NCBI RefSeq assembly: GCF_003958625.1
Contig: NZ_RSEL01000007.1
Coordinates: 104,475-168,474, forward strand
DNA length: 64,000 nt
Direction of reading: 5' to 3'
From: Tsuneonella rigui
Lineage (GTDB): Bacteria; Pseudomonadota; Alphaproteobacteria; Sphingomonadales; Sphingomonadaceae
The notes under the pieces are model-generated. The model ran no database searches, was not told the origin of the DNA, and saw only the letters and a list, made by a program, of their open reading frames with translations. Positions 1 to 7,980 of this stretch are shown one piece after another (within the stretch, counting starts at the first letter, position 1; every line of letters starts with the position of its first letter). The position numbers and the translations under genes are program-made.

Positions 1-78
1 CAAATCCTTCGGTGTGTGGAACTGAGCCCAATCGCGCTCATCCCTGAAAGTTCGCAGAGCTTCGATTAGCTCGTCCAC
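1..78 (-). CDS. MazG-like nucleotide pyrophosphohydrolase, N-terminal fragment
   Basis: Only the first 26 codons lie in the window; the gene continues past the left edge. The start is the GTG at 78-76, preceded on the minus strand by CAGGAG six bases upstream. The fragment contains LRTFRDERDWAQFHTPKDL, which matches the opening of MazG-like or dCTPase-type NTP pyrophosphohydrolases (typically FxxERDWxQFHTPKNL before the metal-binding helices). Those enzymes hydrolyse NTPs or dNTPs to NMP and pyrophosphate. The metal-binding EExxE motifs are outside the window, so activity cannot be judged. It is divergent from the HARE-HTH gene at 177 and belongs to the AT-richer left island. The family call is fairly firm despite the short length. 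Confidence 0.72.
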   Translation of the reverse strand, partial: MDELIEALRTFRDERDWAQFHTPKDL

Positions 79-176
79 AATTTGCTCCTGCGCGATGCCA
101 ACTCGCCCTAGCCCATATCGTGATTCGAAACTACCCGTTCTGCTTCCTGCTCAAAATGCGGGATTGAGCGGAACAA

Positions 177-1145
177 GTGGAAGACCGGTGGAACGTGGCC
201 GACGCCTATCTGAACGTCGCTGAGAAAATTCTGCTGGAAGCGCGCCGACCAATGCACGCGCGCGAAATTATCCAGATGGCCTATTTGCGCGAGCTCGTGC
301 CATGGCACTTACACGGTCCTACTCAGGACAAGACCCTCCAGGCACGGCTTAGCGAAGATATTGCTTATCACCCTGAGGGCAGTCGATTTTTCCGGACAGC
401 GCCAGGTATATTTTTTCTGCGTGCTCTCTTGGATGATCCGACAACCCCCGCTCAATTCAAGGAAACATACTTTGCAAAGCCACGACGCAAGGAGCTCCGG
501 CGGGAGCGCGTCCTAACCTTTGATCGACTTGGGGCGTCGTCGCCTGTCCGCGCAAAATTTATCGATCTTTCGACGTTGCGGTCCGAGTTTGACGCACAGC
601 GGTATCGTTTCATTCAACCTGATCAAATCTCGGCACATTCGGACAAAGCCCTAGCTCATAGCTTTGTAATCATCTTCAAGGGAAACAGTGTGCTCTCATA
701 TAGGTCGGGTCGTTTTTTCCCTGAAATTGATCCAACGCGGGGAATGAGAAGCGTAGGATTGGGTGGAGCAGTCTATGTTACCGACAGAGACCTTCTGTTC
801 TACGACATGTTTGGCATTGTATCGGGCGGGATAAACGAGATGGCGCACGGTGTGGGCCTCTCAAAAACACTCGCTGAGCGAGCTAGATACGAAAATCAAC
901 TTCGCCTTCTCTCCGCAGTGCAATTGCCGCGAACTGAACTGCGCCCAGCCATCATTCAGGTTGTATTGGGGTATCGTTGCCCGGCGGAGTTCAGTCCGAC
1001 CAAGGCCGCTTTGTCGATCAACGATTTGCGTTGGATAGAGGTTGGCAATCTATCCTCACAGCGCGAGCTAGATGAAACATCCAATCTGTTGGTATCGGCG
1101 GGCGCTCTAGCAAAATTTTCGTCGGAAATGATCGACCGTGGCTGA
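177..1145 (+). CDS. HARE-HTH domain protein with possible NUDIX-like C-terminal domain
   Basis: The 322-residue protein starts at GTG 177; an in-frame TGA at 165 excludes a longer form. Residues about 1-83 look like a HARE-HTH winged helix (AEKILLEARRPMHAREI, then SRFFRTAPGIFFLR), a fold found in Asx-like proteins, RNA polymerase delta and restriction or modification enzymes and thought to bind DNA. The C-terminal half has SVLSYRSG at 171-178 and SVGLGGAV at 192-199, which resembles the start of a NUDIX-like domain, but no complete Nudix box is visible, so hydrolase activity is not claimed. It overlaps the next gene by 8 bases, so the two are probably co-translated. Codon and base use are AT-richer than in the chromosome to the right, suggesting transfer. 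HARE-HTH is the surer part of the call. Confidence 0.72.
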   Translation: MEDRWNVADAYLNVAEKILLEARRPMHAREIIQMAYLRELVPWHLHGPTQDKTLQARLSEDIAYHPEGSRFFRTAPGIFFLRALLDDPTTPAQFKETYFAKPRRKELRRERVLTFDRLGASSPVRAKFIDLSTLRSEFDAQRYRFIQPDQISAHSDKALAHSFVIIFKGNSVLSYRSGRFFPEIDPTRGMRSVGLGGAVYVTDRDLLFYDMFGIVSGGINEMAHGVGLSKTLAERARYENQLRLLSAVQLPRTELRPAIIQVVLGYRCPAEFSPTKAALSINDLRWIEVGNLSSQRELDETSNLLVSAGALAKFSSEMIDRG

Positions 1146-2667
1146 GCAAAAGATCGTCGCGGCCCGCTTTCTAAGCGACAGCGAGGAAAATTTCCTCCGC
1201 TTTCACATGCGGTTGTCAGCTAGACCCGAAGAGCAGAAACGGGCGCTGCAAAATCTTTGTGAATACTACGAAGCGGGCCGTATACTCCGTGATCCCACCG
1301 AGATTCGTCAGTTGGTTCACGGACATATTGGTGCGAGCGTCATACTTGTCCGCCGATGGGCGCTTAAAGCTCTCTCGCTGATAGGGCATCCCGACGATTT
1401 CCAACGTGTCGTCGATCGACTTAAAGTCGAGGACGATGTCGAGGCTCAGACCTGGGGCATCACGGGGTTAATCCGAAATGCTCAGGATCGAAGTATCGAA
1501 GAAGTGTGTGATCTTGCTGGATTGGAGGGCACTTCTGCCCTTCTACTAGCTGCTAGACTGTATGCCCCTCGACAGTGGCTCAAAAATCACGCGACAGACA
1601 TCCGAATTTCCCTCTCCAGTGATGACCTTACCTTAAAATGGGCTACTTTTTTAATCGGTTATGGGAAGGCGCCGATTGATCTCTTTCATCCGAAATTTCA
1701 GAATGATATTTTCTTAGCGGAACTGCAAAAACATGATTCGCCGGAGATTAAGGAGTATGCCGTTTGGGCGCTCTGGGAACGTCCAGACTTCGACGCCAGC
1801 CATTCAAACATCGACCTCACTGCAATTAAGCGGCATGAGGAGAACGTCCGAAAGTGGCTGTACCGTCTCGCTTGTCAGTCTGCCGGTATAGTGAAGCTCG
1901 ATGCAGACGCATTTGACCAACTTCGGCGAGATCGATCGAAGAAATCATTGGAAGGATTAGCACTTGGAGTGGCCGATTTGGATCCTAGCGGGTTCGATAG
2001 AGAGGTGTTGGAGTGGTTTTCAATTGAAGAACATCCCCAAGTCCGAGAGAATCTAATTGCATCGATGGCGGCGCGGAGTGCTGATAGTATCGAGTACGAA
2101 GATGCGGTTCTATCTGTTTTTCGAAAGGAAGCTACTGACAGCCCACTCGCACGGAGGATTCTGGCTACTAGCGCCTCGACTCCGCTGTATGGTAAGCTGA
2201 AGGCGTCGGTGGCGTCCGCCAGCCAACTGGCAATTATCGAAGCAAGTGGCGAGCAAGCGAACTTTTTTGGGCAGGCGTCGACACCGCCGCTTGTAATTGT
2301 TGTGAACGGAGATTTCGTGATGAACAAAGTCGAGTTTTCTGCGGGGCGAGACATAAACTCCCAGAATATGGTTGCTGGCGACATGATCAACAGCGCTAAC
2401 GCGGCTGTTCAGAACCTCGCGAAGACGGACGGGATTACAGGCAAGGTGCTCGCTGATGTTCTCGCGATGTTATCGCAGACGGAATTCCAAGAAGGGAAGG
2501 AAGAGGTCGCTGCCGCCGTGAAGGAGCTTGCTCGCGCACCCTCCGAGGCGGCGAAGAAGACCCTCATTGATCGAGTAAAGAGCTTTGGAGTGGCCGCGGC
2601 AGCAGCGGGCGGAGCGATTGGTGGTATCGATAAGCTGATTGATGCGGTCGGAGCGTTGCCCATCTAA
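1138..2667 (+). CDS. HEAT-like repeat protein with glycine-rich beta motif and hydrophobic C-terminus, unknown function
   Basis: The 509-residue protein starts at GTG 1138 inside the end of the HARE-HTH gene. Residues about 60-350 are alpha-helical and repeat-like (for example RRWALKALSLIGHPDDF and EIKEYAVWALWERPDF), as in HEAT or ARM solenoids that sense a partner. Near residues 384-420 the character changes to alternating hydrophobic and glycine-rich segments: VIVVNGDFVMNKVEF followed by AGRDINSQNMVAGDMINSA. After a charged helical stretch, the last 25 residues are Ala/Gly-rich and hydrophobic (AAAAAGGAIGGIDKLIDAV) and could insert in a membrane. I do not recognise the full architecture. 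A solenoid sensor joined to an effector tail would suit a defence protein, but that is inference. It ends convergently against the NTPase gene with a 4-base overlap. Confidence 0.6.
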   Translation: MAEQKIVAARFLSDSEENFLRFHMRLSARPEEQKRALQNLCEYYEAGRILRDPTEIRQLVHGHIGASVILVRRWALKALSLIGHPDDFQRVVDRLKVEDDVEAQTWGITGLIRNAQDRSIEEVCDLAGLEGTSALLLAARLYAPRQWLKNHATDIRISLSSDDLTLKWATFLIGYGKAPIDLFHPKFQNDIFLAELQKHDSPEIKEYAVWALWERPDFDASHSNIDLTAIKRHEENVRKWLYRLACQSAGIVKLDADAFDQLRRDRSKKSLEGLALGVADLDPSGFDREVLEWFSIEEHPQVRENLIASMAARSADSIEYEDAVLSVFRKEATDSPLARRILATSASTPLYGKLKASVASASQLAIIEASGEQANFFGQASTPPLVIVVNGDFVMNKVEFSAGRDINSQNMVAGDMINSANAAVQNLAKTDGITGKVLADVLAMLSQTEFQEGKEEVAAAVKELARAPSEAAKKTLIDRVKSFGVAAAAAGGAIGGIDKLIDAVGALPI

Positions 2668-3233
2668 CGTGAAGCTGAAACCAGCTTGCCGATTTCCATC
2701 GCAGCGATCGGAATGGCTTCAACGGAGCTTGCGTCGAAGGACACGTGACTAGCGGATTGGCTGCGGAGAATTTCAGCAATATGCGCGTCAACGGCTCTGC
2801 GAAGGAGAGGCGTCTCATGCTCGTCGCACATATCCGCGAAAAATGGTGACAGCCTGAGGTGAATCGAGAGGTGATACTGGCGAGAGGAGAGCTGTGTGAC
2901 CCTTTCATACAACGCCTTCTCGGCTTCGGTGTTCACGCCTAGAGCTTTGACGTACGCGAGAGCATCGATCGTGGATCTATCAAGCAAAAACATCCCTCCT
3001 CGAAGATTTTGCTCTCGCTCGAGATGCGCCGAATAAATCAGAGCAACAGTGTCGCTGTTCGCCGTGGCCCCGACCGGTATTCCTAGGCTCCGAACTTGGT
3101 CGCCCAGTCCATCTAAAATGGTTAAAGGATACCCCCGGTCGGCAAGGTAGCTGCCAAGACCTTGGCAGAATGTTGTCTTTCCCACACTGTGGGCTCCAGT
3201 GATTCCGATGACTACATTTAGTTGCTCGTTCAT
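2664..3233 (-). CDS. NadR-like P-loop NTPase (AAA_28 type)
   Basis: The 189-residue protein has a P-loop GAHSVGKTT at residues 13-21 right after an N-terminal beta strand (VVIGITG), the arrangement of NadR/Ttd14-like small NTPases and kinases. FLLDRSTIDALAYV near the middle fits the Walker B/DRS segment of nucleoside or nucleotide kinases of this group. The start at 3233 is preferred over the upstream ATG at 3272 because AGAAGAGG lies 8 bases before it on the minus strand. The substrate is unknown; family members phosphorylate nucleosides, ribosylnicotinamide or phospholipid head groups. It is AT-richer than the chromosome to the right and convergent with the HEAT-like gene. Confidence 0.7.
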   Translation of the reverse strand: MNEQLNVVIGITGAHSVGKTTFCQGLGSYLADRGYPLTILDGLGDQVRSLGIPVGATANSDTVALIYSAHLEREQNLRGGMFLLDRSTIDALAYVKALGVNTEAEKALYERVTQLSSRQYHLSIHLRLSPFFADMCDEHETPLLRRAVDAHIAEILRSQSASHVSFDASSVEAIPIAAMEIGKLVSASR

Positions 3234-3429
3234 CGCCGGAACCTCTTCTAGCTTGATACGAGGTATGTCCATTTCCGGAGAGCTTGCAAGAGGTGGTTGA
3301 CTTTAGCTTCCTGCTTTCCAGTCGGCCGAGGTCTGCTTGTTACGCGGCCCAACAGTGCGAAGCTTTGCCGTTGACGCGAGCGCGATTTATCAGAACCATC
3401 AGCAGCCGGTTCTACGTTTCTGAAATAAG

Positions 3430-3888
3430 CTAGCGCACCGGCTCAAACCCCTCGATCAGCGCCGCGTTCGCATCGTCGATCTCGGCGTGGGACAGGCCGC
3501 TCGCCTCGCGCGCCTCACGCTGACGGCGTGCCTGGGCTTCGAGGATGTGCATCAGGCCGCGCAAGCTGAGGGGTGCGGGCGGGGGGAGCTGGTCGGTCGG
3601 CACCTCCCCGCCGTCGAGCGCGGCTTCCCATGCGCGGGCGAAGCTCTCCGCGCCGGGCTGGCGGCGCAGGTAGTACGCGCCCTCCGTGGTCATGCCGACG
3701 TGCTCGCAGGCGGCGGTCACATTGCCGCTCTCGGCGAGCGCGGCGATGAACGCCTTCTGCCGCTCAGGCGTCCAGCCGTCGTGGCGGTACTTGCGCGGGA
3801 CGGGCTCGAACTGGGGGACGGCGTGGCCGGCCGCCGCCATCTCGGCAGACGGGGTGCGGGTGACGGCGGGGTCCTTGCGGCGGGTCAT
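3430..3888 (-). CDS. HTH-containing terminase-small-subunit-like conserved protein
   Basis: The 152-residue protein has a helix-turn-helix-like core, KAFIAALAESGNVTAACEHV followed by GMTTEGAYYLRRQPGAESF, which resembles the DNA-binding region of phage small terminase subunits and the conserved sphingomonad proteins derived from it. The start is the ATG at 3888 with TAGGAG 10 bases upstream; the longer TTG form at 3915 has no comparable site. The C-terminal third is Pro-rich and then charged and helical. Base composition is already that of the host chromosome, so this gene marks the right edge of the AT-rich island. No other phage gene is nearby, so a role as a domesticated regulator is more likely than packaging, but this is inference. 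Confidence 0.65.
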   Translation of the reverse strand: MTRRKDPAVTRTPSAEMAAAGHAVPQFEPVPRKYRHDGWTPERQKAFIAALAESGNVTAACEHVGMTTEGAYYLRRQPGAESFARAWEAALDGGEVPTDQLPPPAPLSLRGLMHILEAQARRQREAREASGLSHAEIDDANAALIEGFEPVR

Positions 3889-4143
3889 GGGCGGGGTGCT
3901 CCTAGCTGGGGTCAAGCAAATCGGCCAGGAAGCAGAAAATCGCCGTGTAGGAAAACCTTACGCATTGCCGGGAGCTATCGAGGGATAGGTGTGGCACGCG
4001 CGCAACTCACCGGCAATTTCGGCGCGCGCGGGTTTACGACAGATTTGTTTCCGACGAAAAGCGCCGCCTGGGACACAAGGGGAGGGGACGGCTATCTCGG
4101 CCGTCGTCCACTATGCGCGCGGACCCCGGCGCTGAGGGATAGT

Positions 4144-7100
4144 ATGATCAATCGAACCATTGCACCCCGGTTGCTCACGGGCTCCGCCATGATCGCGCTC
4201 GCCGCGGTCGCCTCGCCCGCGTTCGCGCAGACCCCGCCGTCCGTGCCCGACACGGCCGTGACCGACGACAGCGCGGCGGCCACCGAAGGCACTCCGGAAA
4301 TCGTCGTCACCGGCACCCTGCTGCGCCGCGGCAACCCCGAAACCGCGCTGCCGATCACGGTCGTGACCAACGAATCGCTGGAGCGCGCGGGCATCACCAA
4401 CACGCAGGACGCGGTCCGCCAGGCCGCCGCCGACGGCGCCGGCTCGATCGGCGTGGGCTTCACCAGCGGCTTCTCGGCCGGCGGTTCGGCCGTTTCGCTG
4501 CGCAACCTCGGCGTGTCGTCGACCCTGCTGCTGGTCAACGGCCTGCGCTCGGCCAACTACCCGCTGAGCGACGACGGCCACAACTCCTACGCCGACCTCA
4601 CCAGCATCCCGCAGGTCAACGTCGAGCGGATCGAAGTGCTGAAGGACGGCGCCTCGTCGACCTACGGCGCTGACGCGATCGGCGGCGTGGTCAACATCAT
4701 CACCTACCGCCAGTTCAACGGCATGGAGTTCGGCGCCGAAGCCGGCGTCACCGAGAAGGGCGACGGCCACAAGTACCGCGTGAAGGGCCTGGTCGGCTTC
4801 GGCGACTACGAGGGCCAGGGCTGGAACGCCTACATCGGCGGCGAGTGGGAGCAGAACGGCAAGATCACCGCGAATTCGCGCGGCTTCCCGTTCAACACGC
4901 TCGACCTGCGCGCGATCGGCGGTACCGACAACAACCGCGCGGACGACACGCTGACCTCGTCGACCCCGGACGCGATCGTCACCCGCACCTTCCAGAGCGA
5001 CCTCAACAACCCGCTGGCGGGCAGCGTGGCGAACGCCACCACCCCGGCGCTGTTCACCTCGCTCACCCCGCTGGCGAACTGCTCGAACGGGTTCTACTCG
5101 GAGAACACCTCGGCCCGCATCGGCTCGGCGTGCAAGCATGACCTGACGAAGGAATACATCCAGATCCTGCCGCCGCAGGAGCGTTACGCAGCGGTCGGCC
5201 GGTTCAGCCTGCGCCTGTCGGACAGCATTGAGGCCTACGTCGAGGGTAGCTACTCGCACAACAAGGTGGACATCACGCTGATCCCGCGCAGCGTCCGCCA
5301 GAACCAGGCGTTCGGCGGTTCGCCGAGCACCTCGACCACCAACCCGGGCATCGTGCTGCCGGTCTATATCTGCTCGTCGGGCGTCAACTGCGCGACCGCG
5401 GCCGATCGCCAGCTCAACCCGAACAACCCGTATGCGGCGGCCTATGCCAATGATCCGCAGAACGGTGCGGCGCGTCTCTACTATGCATTCGGCGACGTGA
5501 AGGCGGGCTCGCTCCGCATCAACGAACTCTACCGCATCAGCGGCGGGCTGCGCGGCACCTTCGCCGACGACTGGAACTGGCGCCTCGAGGCAGCGTACTC
5601 GCGCGACAACCTCGATCTGACCCAGACCGGGTTCGCCAACCTCACCGGCCTGATCAAGGCGATCAACACCGGTTCGTACAACTTCCGCAATCCGGCATCG
5701 AACCCGCAGTCGGTTCGCGATTCGGTGCTGCCGCCGATCACCTCGCTGTCGAACTCGAGCGAGTTCACCGTCGACGCCTCGATCGCGCACGACCTGTTCG
5801 AACTGCCGGGCGGTCCCCTGCAGCTCGCGGTCGGTGGGCAGTACCGCAAGGAGAAGCTGACCAACCGCAGCGCCAACCCGAACCTCGACGTGCCCGGTCT
5901 CTCGACCGCGCAGGCCTACGGTAACCGGGACGTGTACGCGGCGTTCTTCGAGATCAACGCACCGATCATCGAGTCGCTGGAGCTTACCGGGTCGGGCCGT
6001 TACGACCACTATTCGGAAGGCTTCAGCCACTTCTCGCCGAAGGTCAGCTTCAAGTTCCAGCCGATCGAGCAGATTGCGCTCCGTGGCTCTTACTCGGAAG
6101 GCTTCCGGGCCCCGACCTTCGCCGAATCGAACCCGCTCAGCTCGTTCTCGGGCTTCGTCGGCTTCAATCCGGGCAACATCCCCGCGTTCAAGGCTGCGCA
6201 CATCGCCAACGCCGGTTACTACGCCAACTACTCGATCGGCCGCGGCTACGTGGGCAACCCGAACATCGAGCCCGAAACCTCGAAGAGCTACACGCTCGGC
6301 GCGGTGTTCGAGCCGGTCAACTGGCTGAGCTTCACGCTCGACTACTTCCACGTGAAGAAGTCGAACCTGATCGTGACCGGACCTTTGTCGGGTAAGGCGA
6401 TCGATGCCTACTACTCGGTGTCGGGCCAGACCTTCGCGTCGGCTGCCGCCGCGTCCCAGGCCGGTTGCGCGGCGCTCGCCGCGGTCGCTCCGGGGTATTC
6501 GTGCAACGTCATCGACGGCGCGGATCCCTCGGCTCTCAATGCCCTGCCGCGCCTGCTGGTGCTCAACGCGCCGTACGTGAACGCGAACTTCGACATCGTG
6601 TCGGGCCTCCAGTTCACCGCCAACGCGAGCGTGCCGATCACCAATGGCCTGCGTCTGCACAGCCGTCTCGACCTCCAGGAAACCCTGAAGTTCGACCGTC
6701 ACCTCGACACGGGTGAGGTGCAGGAGTTCACCGGCACGGTCGGTCCCGCGGACCTGTCGTCGGGCGGCGGCACGCCGAAGTGGCGCGGCAACTGGCAGAA
6801 CACCCTCGACTTCGGGGACTTCTCGCTGACCGCGACGACCTACTACGTCGGCAAGATGAAGGGTGTCGCGACCGACCAGGGCAACCTGGATACGTCGTGC
6901 GCCGCGACGCTCTACAAGGACTCTTCGGGCGGCAACAGCTTCTGCAAGATCAAGAGCTTCGTCTACACCGACCTGAACGCCACGTTCGAAGTGAACGAGG
7001 ACTTCAGCTTCTACATGATGGTCGGCAACGTCTTCAATCGGGGTGCGCCGCTCTACGCGAACGTGCTCTACACGTCGCAGCCGAACTACCTCGCCTCGTG

Positions 7101-7158
7101 GCACATTCCGGGCCTCGTCGGCCGGAGCTTCAAGGCCGGTGCGAACTTCCGCTTCTAA
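4144..7158 (+). CDS. TonB-dependent outer membrane receptor
   Basis: The 1004-residue protein begins with a signal peptide ending at PAFA (residue 28), followed by the TonB box PEIVVTG at 51-57 and a plug domain with LRNLGVSSTLLLVNGLR and VERIEVLKDGASSTYGADAI. The rest is a long beta barrel ending in GRSFKAGANFRF, whose terminal Phe fits BamA-dependent insertion. Such receptors import siderophores, vitamin B12, glycans or peptides using the proton-motive force through TonB. The open frame extends 219 codons upstream, but ATG 4144 with GAGGGA six bases before it and an immediate signal peptide is the clear start. No substrate-specific genes are adjacent, so the ligand is unknown. A strong terminator follows. 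Confidence 0.93.
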   Translation: MINRTIAPRLLTGSAMIALAAVASPAFAQTPPSVPDTAVTDDSAAATEGTPEIVVTGTLLRRGNPETALPITVVTNESLERAGITNTQDAVRQAAADGAGSIGVGFTSGFSAGGSAVSLRNLGVSSTLLLVNGLRSANYPLSDDGHNSYADLTSIPQVNVERIEVLKDGASSTYGADAIGGVVNIITYRQFNGMEFGAEAGVTEKGDGHKYRVKGLVGFGDYEGQGWNAYIGGEWEQNGKITANSRGFPFNTLDLRAIGGTDNNRADDTLTSSTPDAIVTRTFQSDLNNPLAGSVANATTPALFTSLTPLANCSNGFYSENTSARIGSACKHDLTKEYIQILPPQERYAAVGRFSLRLSDSIEAYVEGSYSHNKVDITLIPRSVRQNQAFGGSPSTSTTNPGIVLPVYICSSGVNCATAADRQLNPNNPYAAAYANDPQNGAARLYYAFGDVKAGSLRINELYRISGGLRGTFADDWNWRLEAAYSRDNLDLTQTGFANLTGLIKAINTGSYNFRNPASNPQSVRDSVLPPITSLSNSSEFTVDASIAHDLFELPGGPLQLAVGGQYRKEKLTNRSANPNLDVPGLSTAQAYGNRDVYAAFFEINAPIIESLELTGSGRYDHYSEGFSHFSPKVSFKFQPIEQIALRGSYSEGFRAPTFAESNPLSSFSGFVGFNPGNIPAFKAAHIANAGYYANYSIGRGYVGNPNIEPETSKSYTLGAVFEPVNWLSFTLDYFHVKKSNLIVTGPLSGKAIDAYYSVSGQTFASAAAASQAGCAALAAVAPGYSCNVIDGADPSALNALPRLLVLNAPYVNANFDIVSGLQFTANASVPITNGLRLHSRLDLQETLKFDRHLDTGEVQEFTGTVGPADLSSGGGTPKWRGNWQNTLDFGDFSLTATTYYVGKMKGVATDQGNLDTSCAATLYKDSSGGNSFCKIKSFVYTDLNATFEVNEDFSFYMMVGNVFNRGAPLYANVLYTSQPNYLASWHIPGLVGRSFKAGANFRF

Positions 7159-7182
7159 TCGAGCGGCAGATTGTAACAGGAG

Positions 7183-7213
7183 CGGGCGGCGCCATTGGCG
7201 CCGCCCGTTTATT
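7183..7213 (+). terminator. Rho-independent terminator of the TonB receptor gene
   Basis: A perfect 11-base-pair stem (CGGGCGGCGCC at 7183-7193 and its complement at 7197-7207) with a 3-base loop is followed by TTTATT. It lies 24 bases after the receptor stop codon. Confidence 0.85.
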
Positions 7214-7217
7214 GTGG

Positions 7218-7239
7218 CGAACGCGCCTCCGCGCGTTCG
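7218..7239. repeat. Perfect hairpin, REP-like, in a gene-free stretch
   Basis: CGAACGCGC at 7218-7226 and GCGCGTTCG at 7231-7239 form a 9-base-pair stem with loop CTCC. It has no T-tract and sits in the gene-free interval 7208-7403, which otherwise shows only GC-rich, partly self-complementary sequence and no supportable ORF. Confidence 0.5.
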
Positions 7240-7403
7240 TCCTCGGCGCTGTTCCCTACGCTACGCTCCGGTGCGCCTGCGGGCGCGCGCCTCTGGTAGG
7301 CTACCGCCTGTCGGCTACTTGAGCAAAGGTGCGCTTGCGGGCATGCTGGTCGCAAGCCCGTGCTCTCGCGGCAAGATGTGGGAAGCGATTGCGCGCGAGG
7401 CGG

Positions 7404-7568
7404 TCAGGCTTTTCCAGCCATCGCGGTGCTGGCGGTGGTGAAGACGTTTGCGAGGTTCAGGCCGAGTGCCTGGGCGGCGACGACCATGGCGATCGCGATC
7501 AACGCCACGATCAGGCCGTATTCGATCGCGGTTGCCGCGGTTTCGTCTTGTGCCAGCCGCTTGAACAC
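7404..7568 (-). CDS. Flp family type IVb pilin
   Basis: This 54-residue protein is VFKRLAQDE followed by TAATAIEYGLIVALIAIAMV and a short tail ending in AGKA. The G/A-x4-E-Y segment followed by a hydrophobic helix is the signature of Flp/Tad pilins, which are cut by a TadV/CpaA prepilin peptidase and assembled into adhesive Tad pili. The start is GTG 7568 with GAGGGGAG 8 bases upstream. A second Flp pilin lies 109 bases further upstream on the same strand; no cpa/tad assembly genes are in the window, so these are outlying pilin genes. Confidence 0.88.
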   Translation of the reverse strand: MFKRLAQDETAATAIEYGLIVALIAIAMVVAAQALGLNLANVFTTASTAMAGKA

Positions 7569-7677
7569 AGTCGCTTCTCCCCTCGCGTCCAGAAGGGCAG
7601 GGGGTATCGGCCGATGGTTTAGCTCGTCATAACGGGTGCGCTTAAGACAGCGCTTACCATGTTGGGCGCGTAGAGCG

Positions 7678-7842
7678 TCAGCTTGCCTGTTCGTAGGCGG
7701 CCTTGACGCTTTCCATGTTCGCCTTCGACTGGTTGCCGAGAACCAGGAACGCCCCGATCGCGGCGACGGAGATCAGGCTGGCGATGATCGCATACTCGAG
7801 CGCCGAGGCGCCGGTGGTGTCGCTCAATAGCTTGCGGAGCAT
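7678..7842 (-). CDS. Flp family type IVb pilin, second copy
   Basis: This 54-residue protein reads MLRKLLSDTTGASALEYAII, then ASLISVAAIGAFLVLGNQS and ends with MESVKAAYEQAS. It has the GxSALEYA processing and hydrophobic-helix signature of Flp pilins. The ATG at 7842 has AGAGGAA upstream. The two pilins are only moderately alike, which suggests an old duplication with distinct roles, for example major and minor pilin. Their assembly machine is not in this window. Confidence 0.88.
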   Translation of the reverse strand: MLRKLLSDTTGASALEYAIIASLISVAAIGAFLVLGNQSKANMESVKAAYEQAS

Positions 7843-7980
7843 GGGTGTTCCTCTCGGCGGCGGGCTTTAGCGCAATAGGGTAAGCGGCGGGTTAACCGTG
7901 ATCCCGGGGCATTTGCCGAGGGGGACATCTTCCCAACTTCACTTTGCGTTCACCCACGCGGACGGTATAGGCGCTGGCAT

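Noticed and set aside
3487..4143. 219-codon upstream extension of the TonB receptor frame
   Set aside because: The signal peptide and ribosome site start at 4144, and the extension overlaps the HTH gene on the other strand.
4111..7104. 997-residue open frame on the minus strand
   Set aside because: It is a shadow of the TonB receptor in GC-rich sequence. It is rich in Arg, Val and Gly, has no recognisable domain, and no ribosome site.
7861..7905. TTAA-type repeat upstream of the second Flp pilin resembling a CtrA site
   Set aside because: The spacing is eight bases rather than seven and the second half is TTAC, so I do not call it.
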